DNA of 64,000 nucleotides from Desulfobacteraceae bacterium (lineage in GTDB: Bacteria; Desulfobacterota; Desulfobacteria; Desulfobacterales; SURF-7). The stretch covers positions 1 through 64,000 of the forward strand of contig QZKS01000098.1 in assembly GCA_003599865.1 (NCBI GenBank), written 5' to 3'. Of the stretch, positions 25,983 through 35,400 are shown one piece after another; position 1 is the stretch's first letter; each line of letters starts with the position of its first letter. The notes below the pieces were generated by a model, which had not been told where the DNA came from, made no database searches, and worked only from the letters and a program-made list of their open reading frames with translations. A program made the position numbers and the translations under genes.

Positions 25983-27887
25983 ATGAATTTTTTTTATATC
26001 CGCAGAAATTTGATTTTGTTGATTTTTATTGATCTCGTACTTCTGGCCCTGTCATATTTTTTTGCCTACCTGACACGATTTGAAGGAAACATCAGCGTTC
26101 AAGAAGTGGAGAATATTAAACTGTCCATAGCGCCCATCATTATCTGTAAAATTTTTGTGTTTTACTATTTTGACTTATACAAAGGGATGTGGCGCTATAC
26201 CGGAATTGTTGACCTGATTAACATTATCAAGGCAATTTTGACCAGCTCTCTTGTTATCGTATCGTTTCTGACCATGTATACCGGTTTTCTTGGCTTTTCC
26301 CGTTCCGTCTTTTTAATTGACGCAGTTTTTGCCTTGGTGCTTATATCGGGGGTAAGGCTTTTGATACGACTTATCCTGTCACCTTCCAGTCAGAACATTC
26401 ATCTTTTACCCAATACGAAAAGTAATGGATACAAAAAATTATTGATCATCGGAGCAGGTGACGCAGGTGAAAAGGTTGTCCGGGAAATCATTGACAATCC
26501 GAGAATGAAATACGAGGTCGTTGGTTTTCTTGATGATGATAAAAGAAAAAAAGGAAGGCATATACATGGTAAAAAAGTATATGGGGCTGTGGACGAGATA
26601 ATCAATGTGGTTCAAAACAATGAGATCGATGAAATCCTGATTGCCGTGCCTTCCGCTTCCGGCGATAGCATGAGAAGACTGGTTGAATTGTGCAGTTCCA
26701 GTAAAATTCCTTTCAAGACACTCCCGGGAATGGGTGAATTGATTGATGGACGTGTCAGTATCAAAACGGTCCGGGATATTTCCTATAAAGATTTATTAAA
26801 AAGGTCCCCGGTTCGATTGGAGAACAATAAAATTGCCGGTTTTTTAAAAGATAAATGCATTATGATAACAGGTGCCGGAGGGTCTATAGGATCTGAATTA
26901 TGCCGGCAGATCTGCAAGTATGAGCCTGCCCTGATTATACTGATCGATTCAAGCGAGAGCAATCTTTACGCCATCCAGATGGAGCTGAAACATGAAAAAA
27001 CATATCTGAAGTATCGTGCCGTGCTGGGGAGAGTACAGGACTCTTTACTGATGAACGACATCATGGCCAAATACAAACCCAATGTGATATTCCATGCTGC
27101 TGCCTATAAACATGTGCCCCTGATTGAAAGAAATCCATGGGAGGCAGTTTATTCAAATATCATCGGATCCAATGTCCTGGTCAAAGCCGCCATACATCAT
27201 AAGGTGGAAAGATTCGTCCTGGTTTCATCCGATAAGGCCGTGAGACCGACAAATGTAATGGGCACATCGAAAAGAGTCATCGAGAAAATAATCCAATCCA
27301 AGAACAATGACATCACCAGATTTATTGCCGTACGGTTCGGGAATGTTATCGGGTCCTCCGGATCGGTTGTGCCGCTGTTTTTGAACCAGATCAAAAAAGG
27401 CGGCCCCATCACAGTCACCCATCCGGAAATTACGCGGTTTTTCATGACCATAGAAGAAGCTGCGCAACTCATTCTTCAAGCGTTCACGATGGGGACAGGC
27501 GGTGAAATTTTTATTCTTGAAATGGGGATACCCGTCAAGATTGTGGATATGGCAAAAGATTTGATCAATTTTTCCGGGAAAAAACTCGAAGACATAAAAA
27601 TCGTATTCAGCGGATTGCGTCCAGGGGAAAAATTGTACGAGGAGTTGATCACGGAAGGAGAGGGGATCGTTAAGACAAATCATGAGAAAATAATGGTTCT
27701 CAGAAAAAACGGAGATATGAATTCACGTAACGATGATAATTTTCCGGAGGATACGCCTGCTTTTTTTGAAGAAAAATTTTCAAAATTAATTTCATTTGCT
27801 GAAAAGCATGATTCCATCAACATCAAACGAACGTTAAAAGAAATCGTCCCGGAGTACAGCATACAGGATGATGAGGCTGTGCTTTAG
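25983..27887 (+). CDS. Nucleotide-sugar 4,6-dehydratase, CapD/PglF/WbpM-like
   Basis: 634 residues. Four N-terminal membrane segments (to about residue 125) anchor it to the inner membrane. A first Rossmann domain follows (LLIIGAGDAGEKVV near residue 152), then the catalytic SDR-type domain (ITGAGGSIGSELCRQI near residue 295, HAAAYKHVPLIE, SSDKAVRPTNVMGTSKR, RFGNVIGSSGSVVPLF). The MGTSK form, with Met in place of the SDR Tyr, is typical of this membrane dehydratase family. It converts UDP-GlcNAc to the UDP-4-keto-6-deoxy sugar that a PglE-like aminotransferase uses. It is nine bases after the PGT gene. Length and motifs are complete. Confidence 0.94.
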   Translation: MNFFYIRRNLILLIFIDLVLLALSYFFAYLTRFEGNISVQEVENIKLSIAPIIICKIFVFYYFDLYKGMWRYTGIVDLINIIKAILTSSLVIVSFLTMYTGFLGFSRSVFLIDAVFALVLISGVRLLIRLILSPSSQNIHLLPNTKSNGYKKLLIIGAGDAGEKVVREIIDNPRMKYEVVGFLDDDKRKKGRHIHGKKVYGAVDEIINVVQNNEIDEILIAVPSASGDSMRRLVELCSSSKIPFKTLPGMGELIDGRVSIKTVRDISYKDLLKRSPVRLENNKIAGFLKDKCIMITGAGGSIGSELCRQICKYEPALIILIDSSESNLYAIQMELKHEKTYLKYRAVLGRVQDSLLMNDIMAKYKPNVIFHAAAYKHVPLIERNPWEAVYSNIIGSNVLVKAAIHHKVERFVLVSSDKAVRPTNVMGTSKRVIEKIIQSKNNDITRFIAVRFGNVIGSSGSVVPLFLNQIKKGGPITVTHPEITRFFMTIEEAAQLILQAFTMGTGGEIFILEMGIPVKIVDMAKDLINFSGKKLEDIKIVFSGLRPGEKLYEELITEGEGIVKTNHEKIMVLRKNGDMNSRNDDNFPEDTPAFFEEKFSKLISFAEKHDSINIKRTLKEIVPEYSIQDDEAVL

Positions 27888-27896
27888 CTGCGCCGT

Positions 27897-29672
27897 ATGA
27901 TCTGGAAAACAAATATAATAATTTCACGCATTCCGGCTGTTGTGTTTTTTCTGCTGATACTGGTGATTTCTGCCATTTCATTCGACTTTTTGTTCGCAAT
28001 ATTCGATGGTTTTTCGCCTTCAACAGATTTTGTCGGTATATTGGGCTGGGCAGGCTGCATTTCAGCCATTTTTGCACTTGGCAGAAAAAACATAAGGCAT
28101 ATTGTTTTTCTTTTCATTGTATTTTTTTTGATCGGATTTTATACCGGCCCATTTTTAGAACCTCCTTCAGACCCCATCAATCATCTGCATCGCACACATC
28201 AGATCAACAATCAAAGCATTAAAGAGTTATATCAGAAAGACACCCGTTTTGGGCTGAACCTCGGGATTTGGCATTACAGCATGATGAGTTGTATTCTGCA
28301 TTCATCAGATAGAGAAGAAACGCCGGGCAAGATTCTTCGGGACATCCATATTCTTCATGGCCTGTTTCTGGGGTTGATCGTATGCAGTCTGTTTCTCCTT
28401 GGGAAATTTACAGGTCTCCCAAACCGCTGGGCTGTTTTCAGTTGTTTCACAGCCATATTGTTTTTCGGAACAAACCTGTTCAGCTTCTTCCGTTATTACA
28501 GTTTCGGTCCGACATTTACATCGATCATGATATTCTGGCTCTGGACAGGCCGCTTCTTTTTCAGCGATGATCAGAAATCAATTTGGACAGGAATGCTATC
28601 AGGATTCCTTTTATTTCCAATCCTTCTCGTAAATCATTCCCAGGAAGCTGCATTTCTTGCCATTGCTATGACCTTATGGATACTGACGGCCATTTCTCAT
28701 TCAGATGCATTTCAGAAGATGCCGATGCGGCTATTTTTTCTGATGGCAACCCTGGTTGTTTTTTTTTTACTGCCCCAGTTCACGCTGATCCAAAAAATCG
28801 TTGCAGGTATGGTTGACTTCAACTGGTGGCCTTCCAATCAGAACATGCTTTTGACATATCATGACTTTTTTTTCGGCATAAAACCGTGGATAGATAGAAT
28901 CCCTGAAACAGCAGGTATCGCCGGCATTACTCCCATTTTTTGTTTTTTGATTATTCGTTTCATCCGTAAAAATACGGATTCCAGAGTGACAATTCGATTG
29001 CTGGTCCTTGGCGTATTGCCGTTTATTGCCTGTCTGGTTCCCATGATCGCTCTTTTCTGGCTTACCGTTACCTATCAGGATTCGGTTTATCGAATGTGTT
29101 ACATTTCATTTTTCTGGTTATCCATTGCCTATTGCCTGTTTGCCTGTGAAAGCCGCATTCAAAACAAAAATTTTTTTTTCGCCCTGTGTCTGACTTTTTT
29201 ATTCCTGATTGCAGGTGTCAGAACCAGCCCTGTGTATGGCAAATTGGACTTTTTCCTGCTCGACACCAATAACTGGTTGAAAGAATGGAAGCCACTGATT
29301 GAAGAAGCCTATTTAAAAAAAAATGAGCAAAAAATATTCTCTGATCCGCTTACCAGTTCCGCCTTGCTGGGTGTGTTCGACATTCCTGTTCAGTTTGCCG
29401 GCAAAAAAATTACCTCTGTCAATTTTCGTGAGTTTGAGCGCAATACAACTGTTGATATTGAAAAGATGATCTTGATGAATAAAAAAGGTGAATTTCATTG
29501 CGTCGTCAACCTGCACGGCTTTCAGCCGACCTGGGTCCCCACGGAAACAGGACACTGGCAGTCAGAGCTTTCTGATACTGCCCGTTATTACACTTATAAA
29601 GGCCTTACCGGGAATTCATTACAGAAGTATCTTCAAAAACATCCGCCGGCAAATTGCAAGGTATTCCATTGA
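27897..29672 (+). CDS. Polytopic membrane protein, GT-C-like, function unknown
   Basis: 591 residues with about ten hydrophobic segments up to residue ~450, then a soluble ~140-residue C-terminal domain. Between the third and fourth segments is a loop, FLEPPSDPINHLHRTHQ, in the place where GT-C enzymes carry an acidic catalytic residue. No confident family motif was found. Candidates are a GT-C glycosyltransferase or an O-antigen polymerase-like protein; the C-terminal soluble part argues for the former. It ends directly against the GTG start of the Wzm-fusion gene (zero bases between them), which implies shared translation and a role in the same export step. Confidence 0.62.
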   Translation: MIWKTNIIISRIPAVVFFLLILVISAISFDFLFAIFDGFSPSTDFVGILGWAGCISAIFALGRKNIRHIVFLFIVFFLIGFYTGPFLEPPSDPINHLHRTHQINNQSIKELYQKDTRFGLNLGIWHYSMMSCILHSSDREETPGKILRDIHILHGLFLGLIVCSLFLLGKFTGLPNRWAVFSCFTAILFFGTNLFSFFRYYSFGPTFTSIMIFWLWTGRFFFSDDQKSIWTGMLSGFLLFPILLVNHSQEAAFLAIAMTLWILTAISHSDAFQKMPMRLFFLMATLVVFFLLPQFTLIQKIVAGMVDFNWWPSNQNMLLTYHDFFFGIKPWIDRIPETAGIAGITPIFCFLIIRFIRKNTDSRVTIRLLVLGVLPFIACLVPMIALFWLTVTYQDSVYRMCYISFFWLSIAYCLFACESRIQNKNFFFALCLTFLFLIAGVRTSPVYGKLDFFLLDTNNWLKEWKPLIEEAYLKKNEQKIFSDPLTSSALLGVFDIPVQFAGKKITSVNFREFERNTTVDIEKMILMNKKGEFHCVVNLHGFQPTWVPTETGHWQSELSDTARYYTYKGLTGNSLQKYLQKHPPANCKVFH

Positions 29673-31184
29673 GTGACCGATAATCCGCCAAATAGTTTAA
29701 TCGGATCTATGAATTTTCTTTTTATACAGAACGCAGCAACATCAATGATGAATCGCGTCGCACTTGCCATTCTGATATCCGGCATCGTTCTGATTCCGGA
29801 TATGGTATCCGAATGGATCAACGCAGATCGCCTGGTCATCAGCTTTTCTGCCAGATCCTCCGTACCTTCCGAAATTCAGTTATTTTATGATAAGGGAAAT
29901 GGAATCAATGAGAAGGACAGCTGGCGAAACAAGATTGATGCTGAATTTCAACACGTTTCATTTCCGTTAAAAGGCTCCAGTATATACTACATCCGTATTG
30001 ATCCGCTTGATCAGGAAGGAGATATCGAAATTCGGAATATTCACCTCATGAACCATAGCGATCAAGCAAACAAGGCGTTTCATCCGAACTGTGTGAAAGC
30101 GCTTCATCAAATCAAGCAAATGATTCAGGGGGATGACACTCTGCATATCCAAACCATTCAGGGTGCAACCGACCCGATGGTATATCTTGATATCGACTAT
30201 CCGCTGATCTCAGGTGGAAACCCTTTGGGACCGGAAGAATATACCAGGATTGTTCATAAGCTTTTTCTTGTATTCCTTTTTATCCTGGCTGCCTTGCAAT
30301 ATCTGTATCCTGAACAGGGCCGGAAACCGGCAACCCTTTTCACTATAAAACCGGGAAATGCAGCACAAAAGTTTTTTTCCATGATGAACAATTTCTATTT
30401 GTTCTTACGATTGATCTTCACACAGCGGGAATTGATCCTCACACTTGCCAAGCGTGAGGTTTCCACACAATATGTCGGTTCTTCGCTTGGAGTAGTCTGG
30501 ACGTTTATCCATCCAATGGTCTTGATTCTGGTTTTCTGGGTTGTATTCAGTGTCGGTTTCAGGGTTACACCGGTTAACAATGTGCCTTTTGTTGTCTGGC
30601 TGACTGCCGGAATGGCCGCATGGACTGTTTTTGCTGAAATTGTAAACGGCTCTACCGGAATCATTGTTTCCAACAGGCATCTGATCAAAAAAACATTGTT
30701 TCAATCACAAGTACTGCCTCTTGTCCGGATTGTAGCCTGTCTGATCACGCATTCTGTTTTTTTGATGATTCTCCTGGGATTGATTGTATTTCAAAAAATG
30801 CCTTTCAGTCTGTATTATTTTCAGTTTATCTATTATTTGTTTGCAATGTCTGTCCTTGCACTGGGATTGGGATGGGCTTTTTCTGCGCTGAATGTGTTTA
30901 TCCGCGATATCGGCCAGATCGTTGGCGTTATTCTCCAGATTGGTTTTTGGGCCACACCAATTTTCTGGGATATTTCAATCATGCCCCAGAAAGCACAAAT
31001 CCTGTTCAAGCTGAATCCGATGTTTTACATTGTGCAGGGATACCGGGATTCATTTATTTATTTTTATCCGGTCTGGGATCGGCCGGTTTTATCCGTTTAT
31101 TTCTGGGGCGTGACAATGGCGGTTTTCGTTGCCGGGGCATTGATTTTCAAAAGGTTAAAACCCCAGTTTGCAGATATCCTATAA
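29673..31184 (+). CDS. wzm: ABC-2 polysaccharide export permease (Wzm) with extra N-terminal domain
   Basis: 503 residues, about twice the usual 260-270. Residues 240-503 are a normal Wzm permease: TQRELILTLAKREVSTQYVG, SSLGVVWTFIHPMVLILV, six hydrophobic segments and the FWATPIFWDISIMP motif before the last loop. In front lies a first membrane segment (28-45), a ~150-residue soluble region (46-195) with the beta-rich stretch YYIRIDPLDQEGDIEIRNIH, and a second membrane segment (196-212). With two flanking membrane segments that soluble domain should face the periplasm. Similar beta modules occur in large glycosyltransferases, so glycan sensing or binding is plausible. The reading frame is continuous, so this is a true fusion unless the start is internal. 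It pairs with wzt 15 bases downstream. Confidence 0.88.
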   Translation: MTDNPPNSLIGSMNFLFIQNAATSMMNRVALAILISGIVLIPDMVSEWINADRLVISFSARSSVPSEIQLFYDKGNGINEKDSWRNKIDAEFQHVSFPLKGSSIYYIRIDPLDQEGDIEIRNIHLMNHSDQANKAFHPNCVKALHQIKQMIQGDDTLHIQTIQGATDPMVYLDIDYPLISGGNPLGPEEYTRIVHKLFLVFLFILAALQYLYPEQGRKPATLFTIKPGNAAQKFFSMMNNFYLFLRLIFTQRELILTLAKREVSTQYVGSSLGVVWTFIHPMVLILVFWVVFSVGFRVTPVNNVPFVVWLTAGMAAWTVFAEIVNGSTGIIVSNRHLIKKTLFQSQVLPLVRIVACLITHSVFLMILLGLIVFQKMPFSLYYFQFIYYLFAMSVLALGLGWAFSALNVFIRDIGQIVGVILQIGFWATPIFWDISIMPQKAQILFKLNPMFYIVQGYRDSFIYFYPVWDRPVLSVYFWGVTMAVFVAGALIFKRLKPQFADIL

Positions 31185-31199
31185 GGTGTTTTGAATTCC

Positions 31200-32483
31200 A
31201 TGGTAAAGGGAAATGCCATATCCGTAAGGAATGTCACAAAAACATATAAACTGTATACCTATCCCATTGAGCGGGTGAAAGAGGCCTTTCATCCTTTCCG
31301 GAAAAGCTACCATCATCCGTTCCATGCCCTGACTGACATTTCGATTGATATTCAAAAAGGAGAAACCGCGGGCATTATCGGGAGAAATGGAAGCGGAAAA
31401 TCAACTCTGCTGCAAGTCATCTGCGGCATATTGCAGCCGTCATCCGGGAGTGTGTCTACAAACGGAAGAATATCAGCTCTTCTGGAACTGGGGGCTGGAT
31501 TTAATCCGGAATTTACCGGCAGACAGAATGTGTATATCAACGCGGCAATACTTGGTCTGTCAAGGGAAGAGATCGATGCCCGGTTTCAGGAAATCAGCAC
31601 CTTTGCAGCAATCGGTGAATATATTGATCAGCCGGTGAAATCCTATTCCAGCGGAATGTATATCCGGTTGGCTTTTTCGGTTGCGATACATGTTGAACCG
31701 GATATCCTGGTTGTCGACGAGGCCCTGGCGGTCGGCGATACACTTTTTCAGGCAAAATGTTTTGCCAAATTCCGGGAATTTCAGAAAAAAGGGGTAACCA
31801 TTATTTTTGTGACGCACTCCTTGGACATGATTACAAGATACTGCACAAAGGCCTATTTGCTGGAGCAGGGAACTCTTCTTGCCGGTGGAAATCCAAAAGA
31901 CATAGTAGATGAATATAACCGTATGATCGTGAACTGCAGCACCACAAAAGGTGAACTGACCGGCATCACATGTGTTGAAAACGATCAAACAAATCCTGTT
32001 GAGACTGAAACAGAGAAGTTAGCCGGTATTCCTGAAAACCGTTATGGAGTCGGAAAAGCAAAAATCACCGGGGCTGAAATCCGATCTTCTGATGGTCACC
32101 CTGTGAAGGTGCTATCCCAGGGGGAATGGTATGAAATCAGGATTACCGGAGAATTTTTTCAGACCATCGACAATCCGATTTTTGCCTTCACCATCAAAGA
32201 TGTCAGGGGTTTTGATATTTCCGGAACAAACACATCTTTTCTGAAAGTACCAACAGGCATTGTACAGGAAGGAGATATATTGACTGCCGGTTTCAAACAG
32301 AAAATAACATTGAATCCGGGTGAATACCTCCTCTCCCTTGGCTGCACAGGATTTGAGAAGGGTGAGTATGTGGTGTACGAAAGGCGATACGACTATATGA
32401 CATTTGAGGTTGTCTCCCATCGTGGCAGTGTCGGTATTTTTGATCTGGATTCAAGCGTAACCATAATAAAGGGATCGGCCTGA
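31200..32483 (+). CDS. wzt: ABC polysaccharide export ATPase (Wzt) with C-terminal glycan-recognition domain
   Basis: About 427 residues from the ATG at 31200; a TTG at 31191 would add three. Walker A is IIGRNGSGKSTLL near residue 60, the ABC signature is YSSGMYIRLAFSVA, and Walker B is ILVVDEALAVGD. Residues ~275-427 form the Wzt C-terminal beta-sandwich (QGEWYEIRITGEFF, NPIFAFTIKDVRGFDI, LNPGEYLLSLGC). In the O9a and O8 systems this domain binds the end-modified glycan before export. A terminally modified, for example methylated, chain is therefore likely. The next gene begins with a methyltransferase domain, which fits. Confidence 0.94.
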   Translation: MVKGNAISVRNVTKTYKLYTYPIERVKEAFHPFRKSYHHPFHALTDISIDIQKGETAGIIGRNGSGKSTLLQVICGILQPSSGSVSTNGRISALLELGAGFNPEFTGRQNVYINAAILGLSREEIDARFQEISTFAAIGEYIDQPVKSYSSGMYIRLAFSVAIHVEPDILVVDEALAVGDTLFQAKCFAKFREFQKKGVTIIFVTHSLDMITRYCTKAYLLEQGTLLAGGNPKDIVDEYNRMIVNCSTTKGELTGITCVENDQTNPVETETEKLAGIPENRYGVGKAKITGAEIRSSDGHPVKVLSQGEWYEIRITGEFFQTIDNPIFAFTIKDVRGFDISGTNTSFLKVPTGIVQEGDILTAGFKQKITLNPGEYLLSLGCTGFEKGEYVVYERRYDYMTFEVVSHRGSVGIFDLDSSVTIIKGSA

Positions 32484-32496
32484 CAACAAATTTTTT

Positions 32497-35400
32497 ATGA
32501 AGAAGTTTCCACTACAACAAGAAAATACCTTTCGCGAAGAGGAATCCAATATCTGGAGCATGGATATTTCCAAAAATATCGCTTACTCCGATGGAAGGGA
32601 ATCAGAGGCAAGGTTAAAAGCGATCCTGAAGGATGCATTTGATCTATCTTCAAGCTCCATGGAGCTGAGTTCCCATATTGAAGACACCGCAACAGAATAT
32701 CACCTCAGCCCGCAACGATCCAATCTGATCGGCGCTCTTAATCTGGAAGGTATGAAAAACATTCTTGAGCTAGGATGCGGCTGCGGTGCGATCACCCGGT
32801 ATATTGCCGAATCCGGTGCCGAGGTCGATGCAGTTGAAGGCAATGTTCACCGGGCGGAGATCGCCCGGATGAGATGCAGAGATCTTGCCAACGTGAATAT
32901 CGTGCATGCTGATTTTAACCAATTATCCTTTCCCCCGCACACATATGACGCTGTGTTTCTGATTGGAATCCTGGAGTACGCAAAAAAGTTCGGTCCGCAA
33001 AGTACAAGTGATATGGAGTGCGCTGCAAAAATCCTTAAAAAAGTCCATTCAGCGGTTACAAAAAATGGGATTATCATCACGGCAATTGAAAACCGGATGG
33101 GATTGAAGTACTGGCTGGGTGCATCGGAAGATCATTTTGGCGAGCCATATATCGGTTTGTATGACTACCCACACGATCATGGTGTCCGGACATATGACAG
33201 AAAAGAGTGGGAGGAGATATTCAGAATCGCAGGTGTCCGTCACCACTGTTTTTTGTATCCGTTTCCGGACTATAAGCTGCCCAAAGCAATACTGTCTGGT
33301 GAATACATCAGAAATGACAAGTATGCCCATTCGATTCTGCAGCAGATTCATTCCAGGGATTATACAAAAAAATGGCAGACAGACAGCCAGGAATTCCTTC
33401 TGTGGCGGTCGTTGCATCAAAAGGGAACTCTGGAGGAATACGCAAATTCGTTTCTGATTGTCATGTCGGATTCAGTTGAAAGTATTCGGAAACATACGCC
33501 CTATGATTTCATTTATTTTTCAGACCCGGGCCGGAAATTGCATTTTCAAACCCGGACAATGAAAGAAAGAGGGCGGGGTATGATTCAAAAGGAAAGAGTC
33601 ACGCCGCTAATATCTTTTTCCCATACCCGGAAATTCCAGCAGAATGTATCTGAATCCGAGTACATCTCCGGAAGCCTGCTGTCTGCTTTTTGGCTCTTAT
33701 CCATTGTCGGAACAACGGATTTGAGCAGGTTTGAACAGTTACTGGCAACATATTACGGATTTTTGCGAACCTGTCTGAAAAACCCCGAAAATATAAAAAC
33801 GGCAATCGATTATCTGCCCTTTAATATTATCATTGATGAGAACAACTCCTACAGGGTCATTGATCAGGAATGGCGTGCGGAGAAAGACATCAGCGCTGAG
33901 TTCATTCTGTTCAGATCCCTGTTATGGTTTGGACACCATCATAAAAAGCTTCTGCACCCGTTATGCATCCGGAAAAATATAAAAACCGTTTTTGAGTTTA
34001 TTGAATACGGTTTTCAACTCCTTTCCCTTCCCATTGAAACCCATATAGATGAGTTTCGCAAACTTGAGGAGGAGTTTCAGGAAACGGTGATCCTGAACAA
34101 AGAAAAAAATTCCATTTCCGGAATGCTGGTTGAACTGTTACAGAAGCCTGATGATCCGGATGGTTCGGATCAATTCCCGGTTCAGATTTTCTGGGATCGG
34201 CAGGGGGATGGCTTTTGCGAACAGGACAGCAAAACAATTCTGGCATCCATTGGATCAAAACAGCAGAAACTGGTATTTGAATTCCCCGGCACTGTGACAA
34301 AAATAAAACGTATCCGGTTTGATCCGTGCGACAGACCAGGTTTTTTTCAATTGTTTTCGGTCACTCTTCTCTGGAAGCCGGGAGACTGCCCATCAGCAAA
34401 CGTCATCTGGCGGCTGGAAAGCATAAAATCCATTCGGGAACATTCTGCAACGAGTGATATCGAGTCTTTCATTGACGATCTTGGGGAAACTTTTTGTTCA
34501 ACTTCGACAGACCCGCAGCTTGTTTTTGATACTCCTTTCGGGGTCCGGTCACCGGAAGGGAATGGTGCTTTTCTGTTCGAAGTTGAAATGGACTGGCCCA
34601 AGTCAAAGGAATATGAGATTGCCCGGTCGAACTGCATAAAAGAGGTGGATATCAAGAGGCTTCAGCTGCAAAACAGGGAAAAACAGATTCAAACCCTTCA
34701 GCATGAACTTCGTATGATCGAGGATTCCATCACCTGGCAAATCGCAAAACGCGTCAGAGGTCTCGCTGGAGCACTTACGTTTGGAAAGCTGCCGATCCTG
34801 AAAAAAGGAATCTTAACCTTAAAGAAGCAGGGTCTGATCGCTTTTTACGAAAAAACACGGATCTATTGTCTGCGGCAATGGAAAGGATTGAACGGGACTG
34901 CATTATCCGAAATAGACTACCGGTGGCTGAACGGGCCGCAAAAAACAGCCTATGATCGATGGATCACGGCAAATGAGCCGGATAAAAAAGAGCTGAACAG
35001 CCAGACAACGATCAGCCGGACATTCGTGCATAAACCGCTGATCAGTATTGTGGTTCCTGTATTCAACACCCATAAGAACATGCTGCGTCAGATGATCCAA
35101 TCGGTTGAAAATCAGTCATACCCGAACTGGGAGTTATGTATATCCGATGGGGCAAGCAGATTTGATCATGTCCGTCAGATGCTTCAGGATTATTCCAAAC
35201 AGGATAACCGTATCCGCTATACATTTTTACCGGAGAATCTGGGAATTTCCGGGAACACCAATGCCGCTATCCGGATTGCCCAAGGCGATTTCATCGCATT
35301 CCTCGATCATGATGATACCCTTGCTCCATTTGCCCTGTTCGAGATTGTCAGGCAGCTGAATAAAAAACCCCATACCGAACTCTTCTACTCTGATGAGGAT

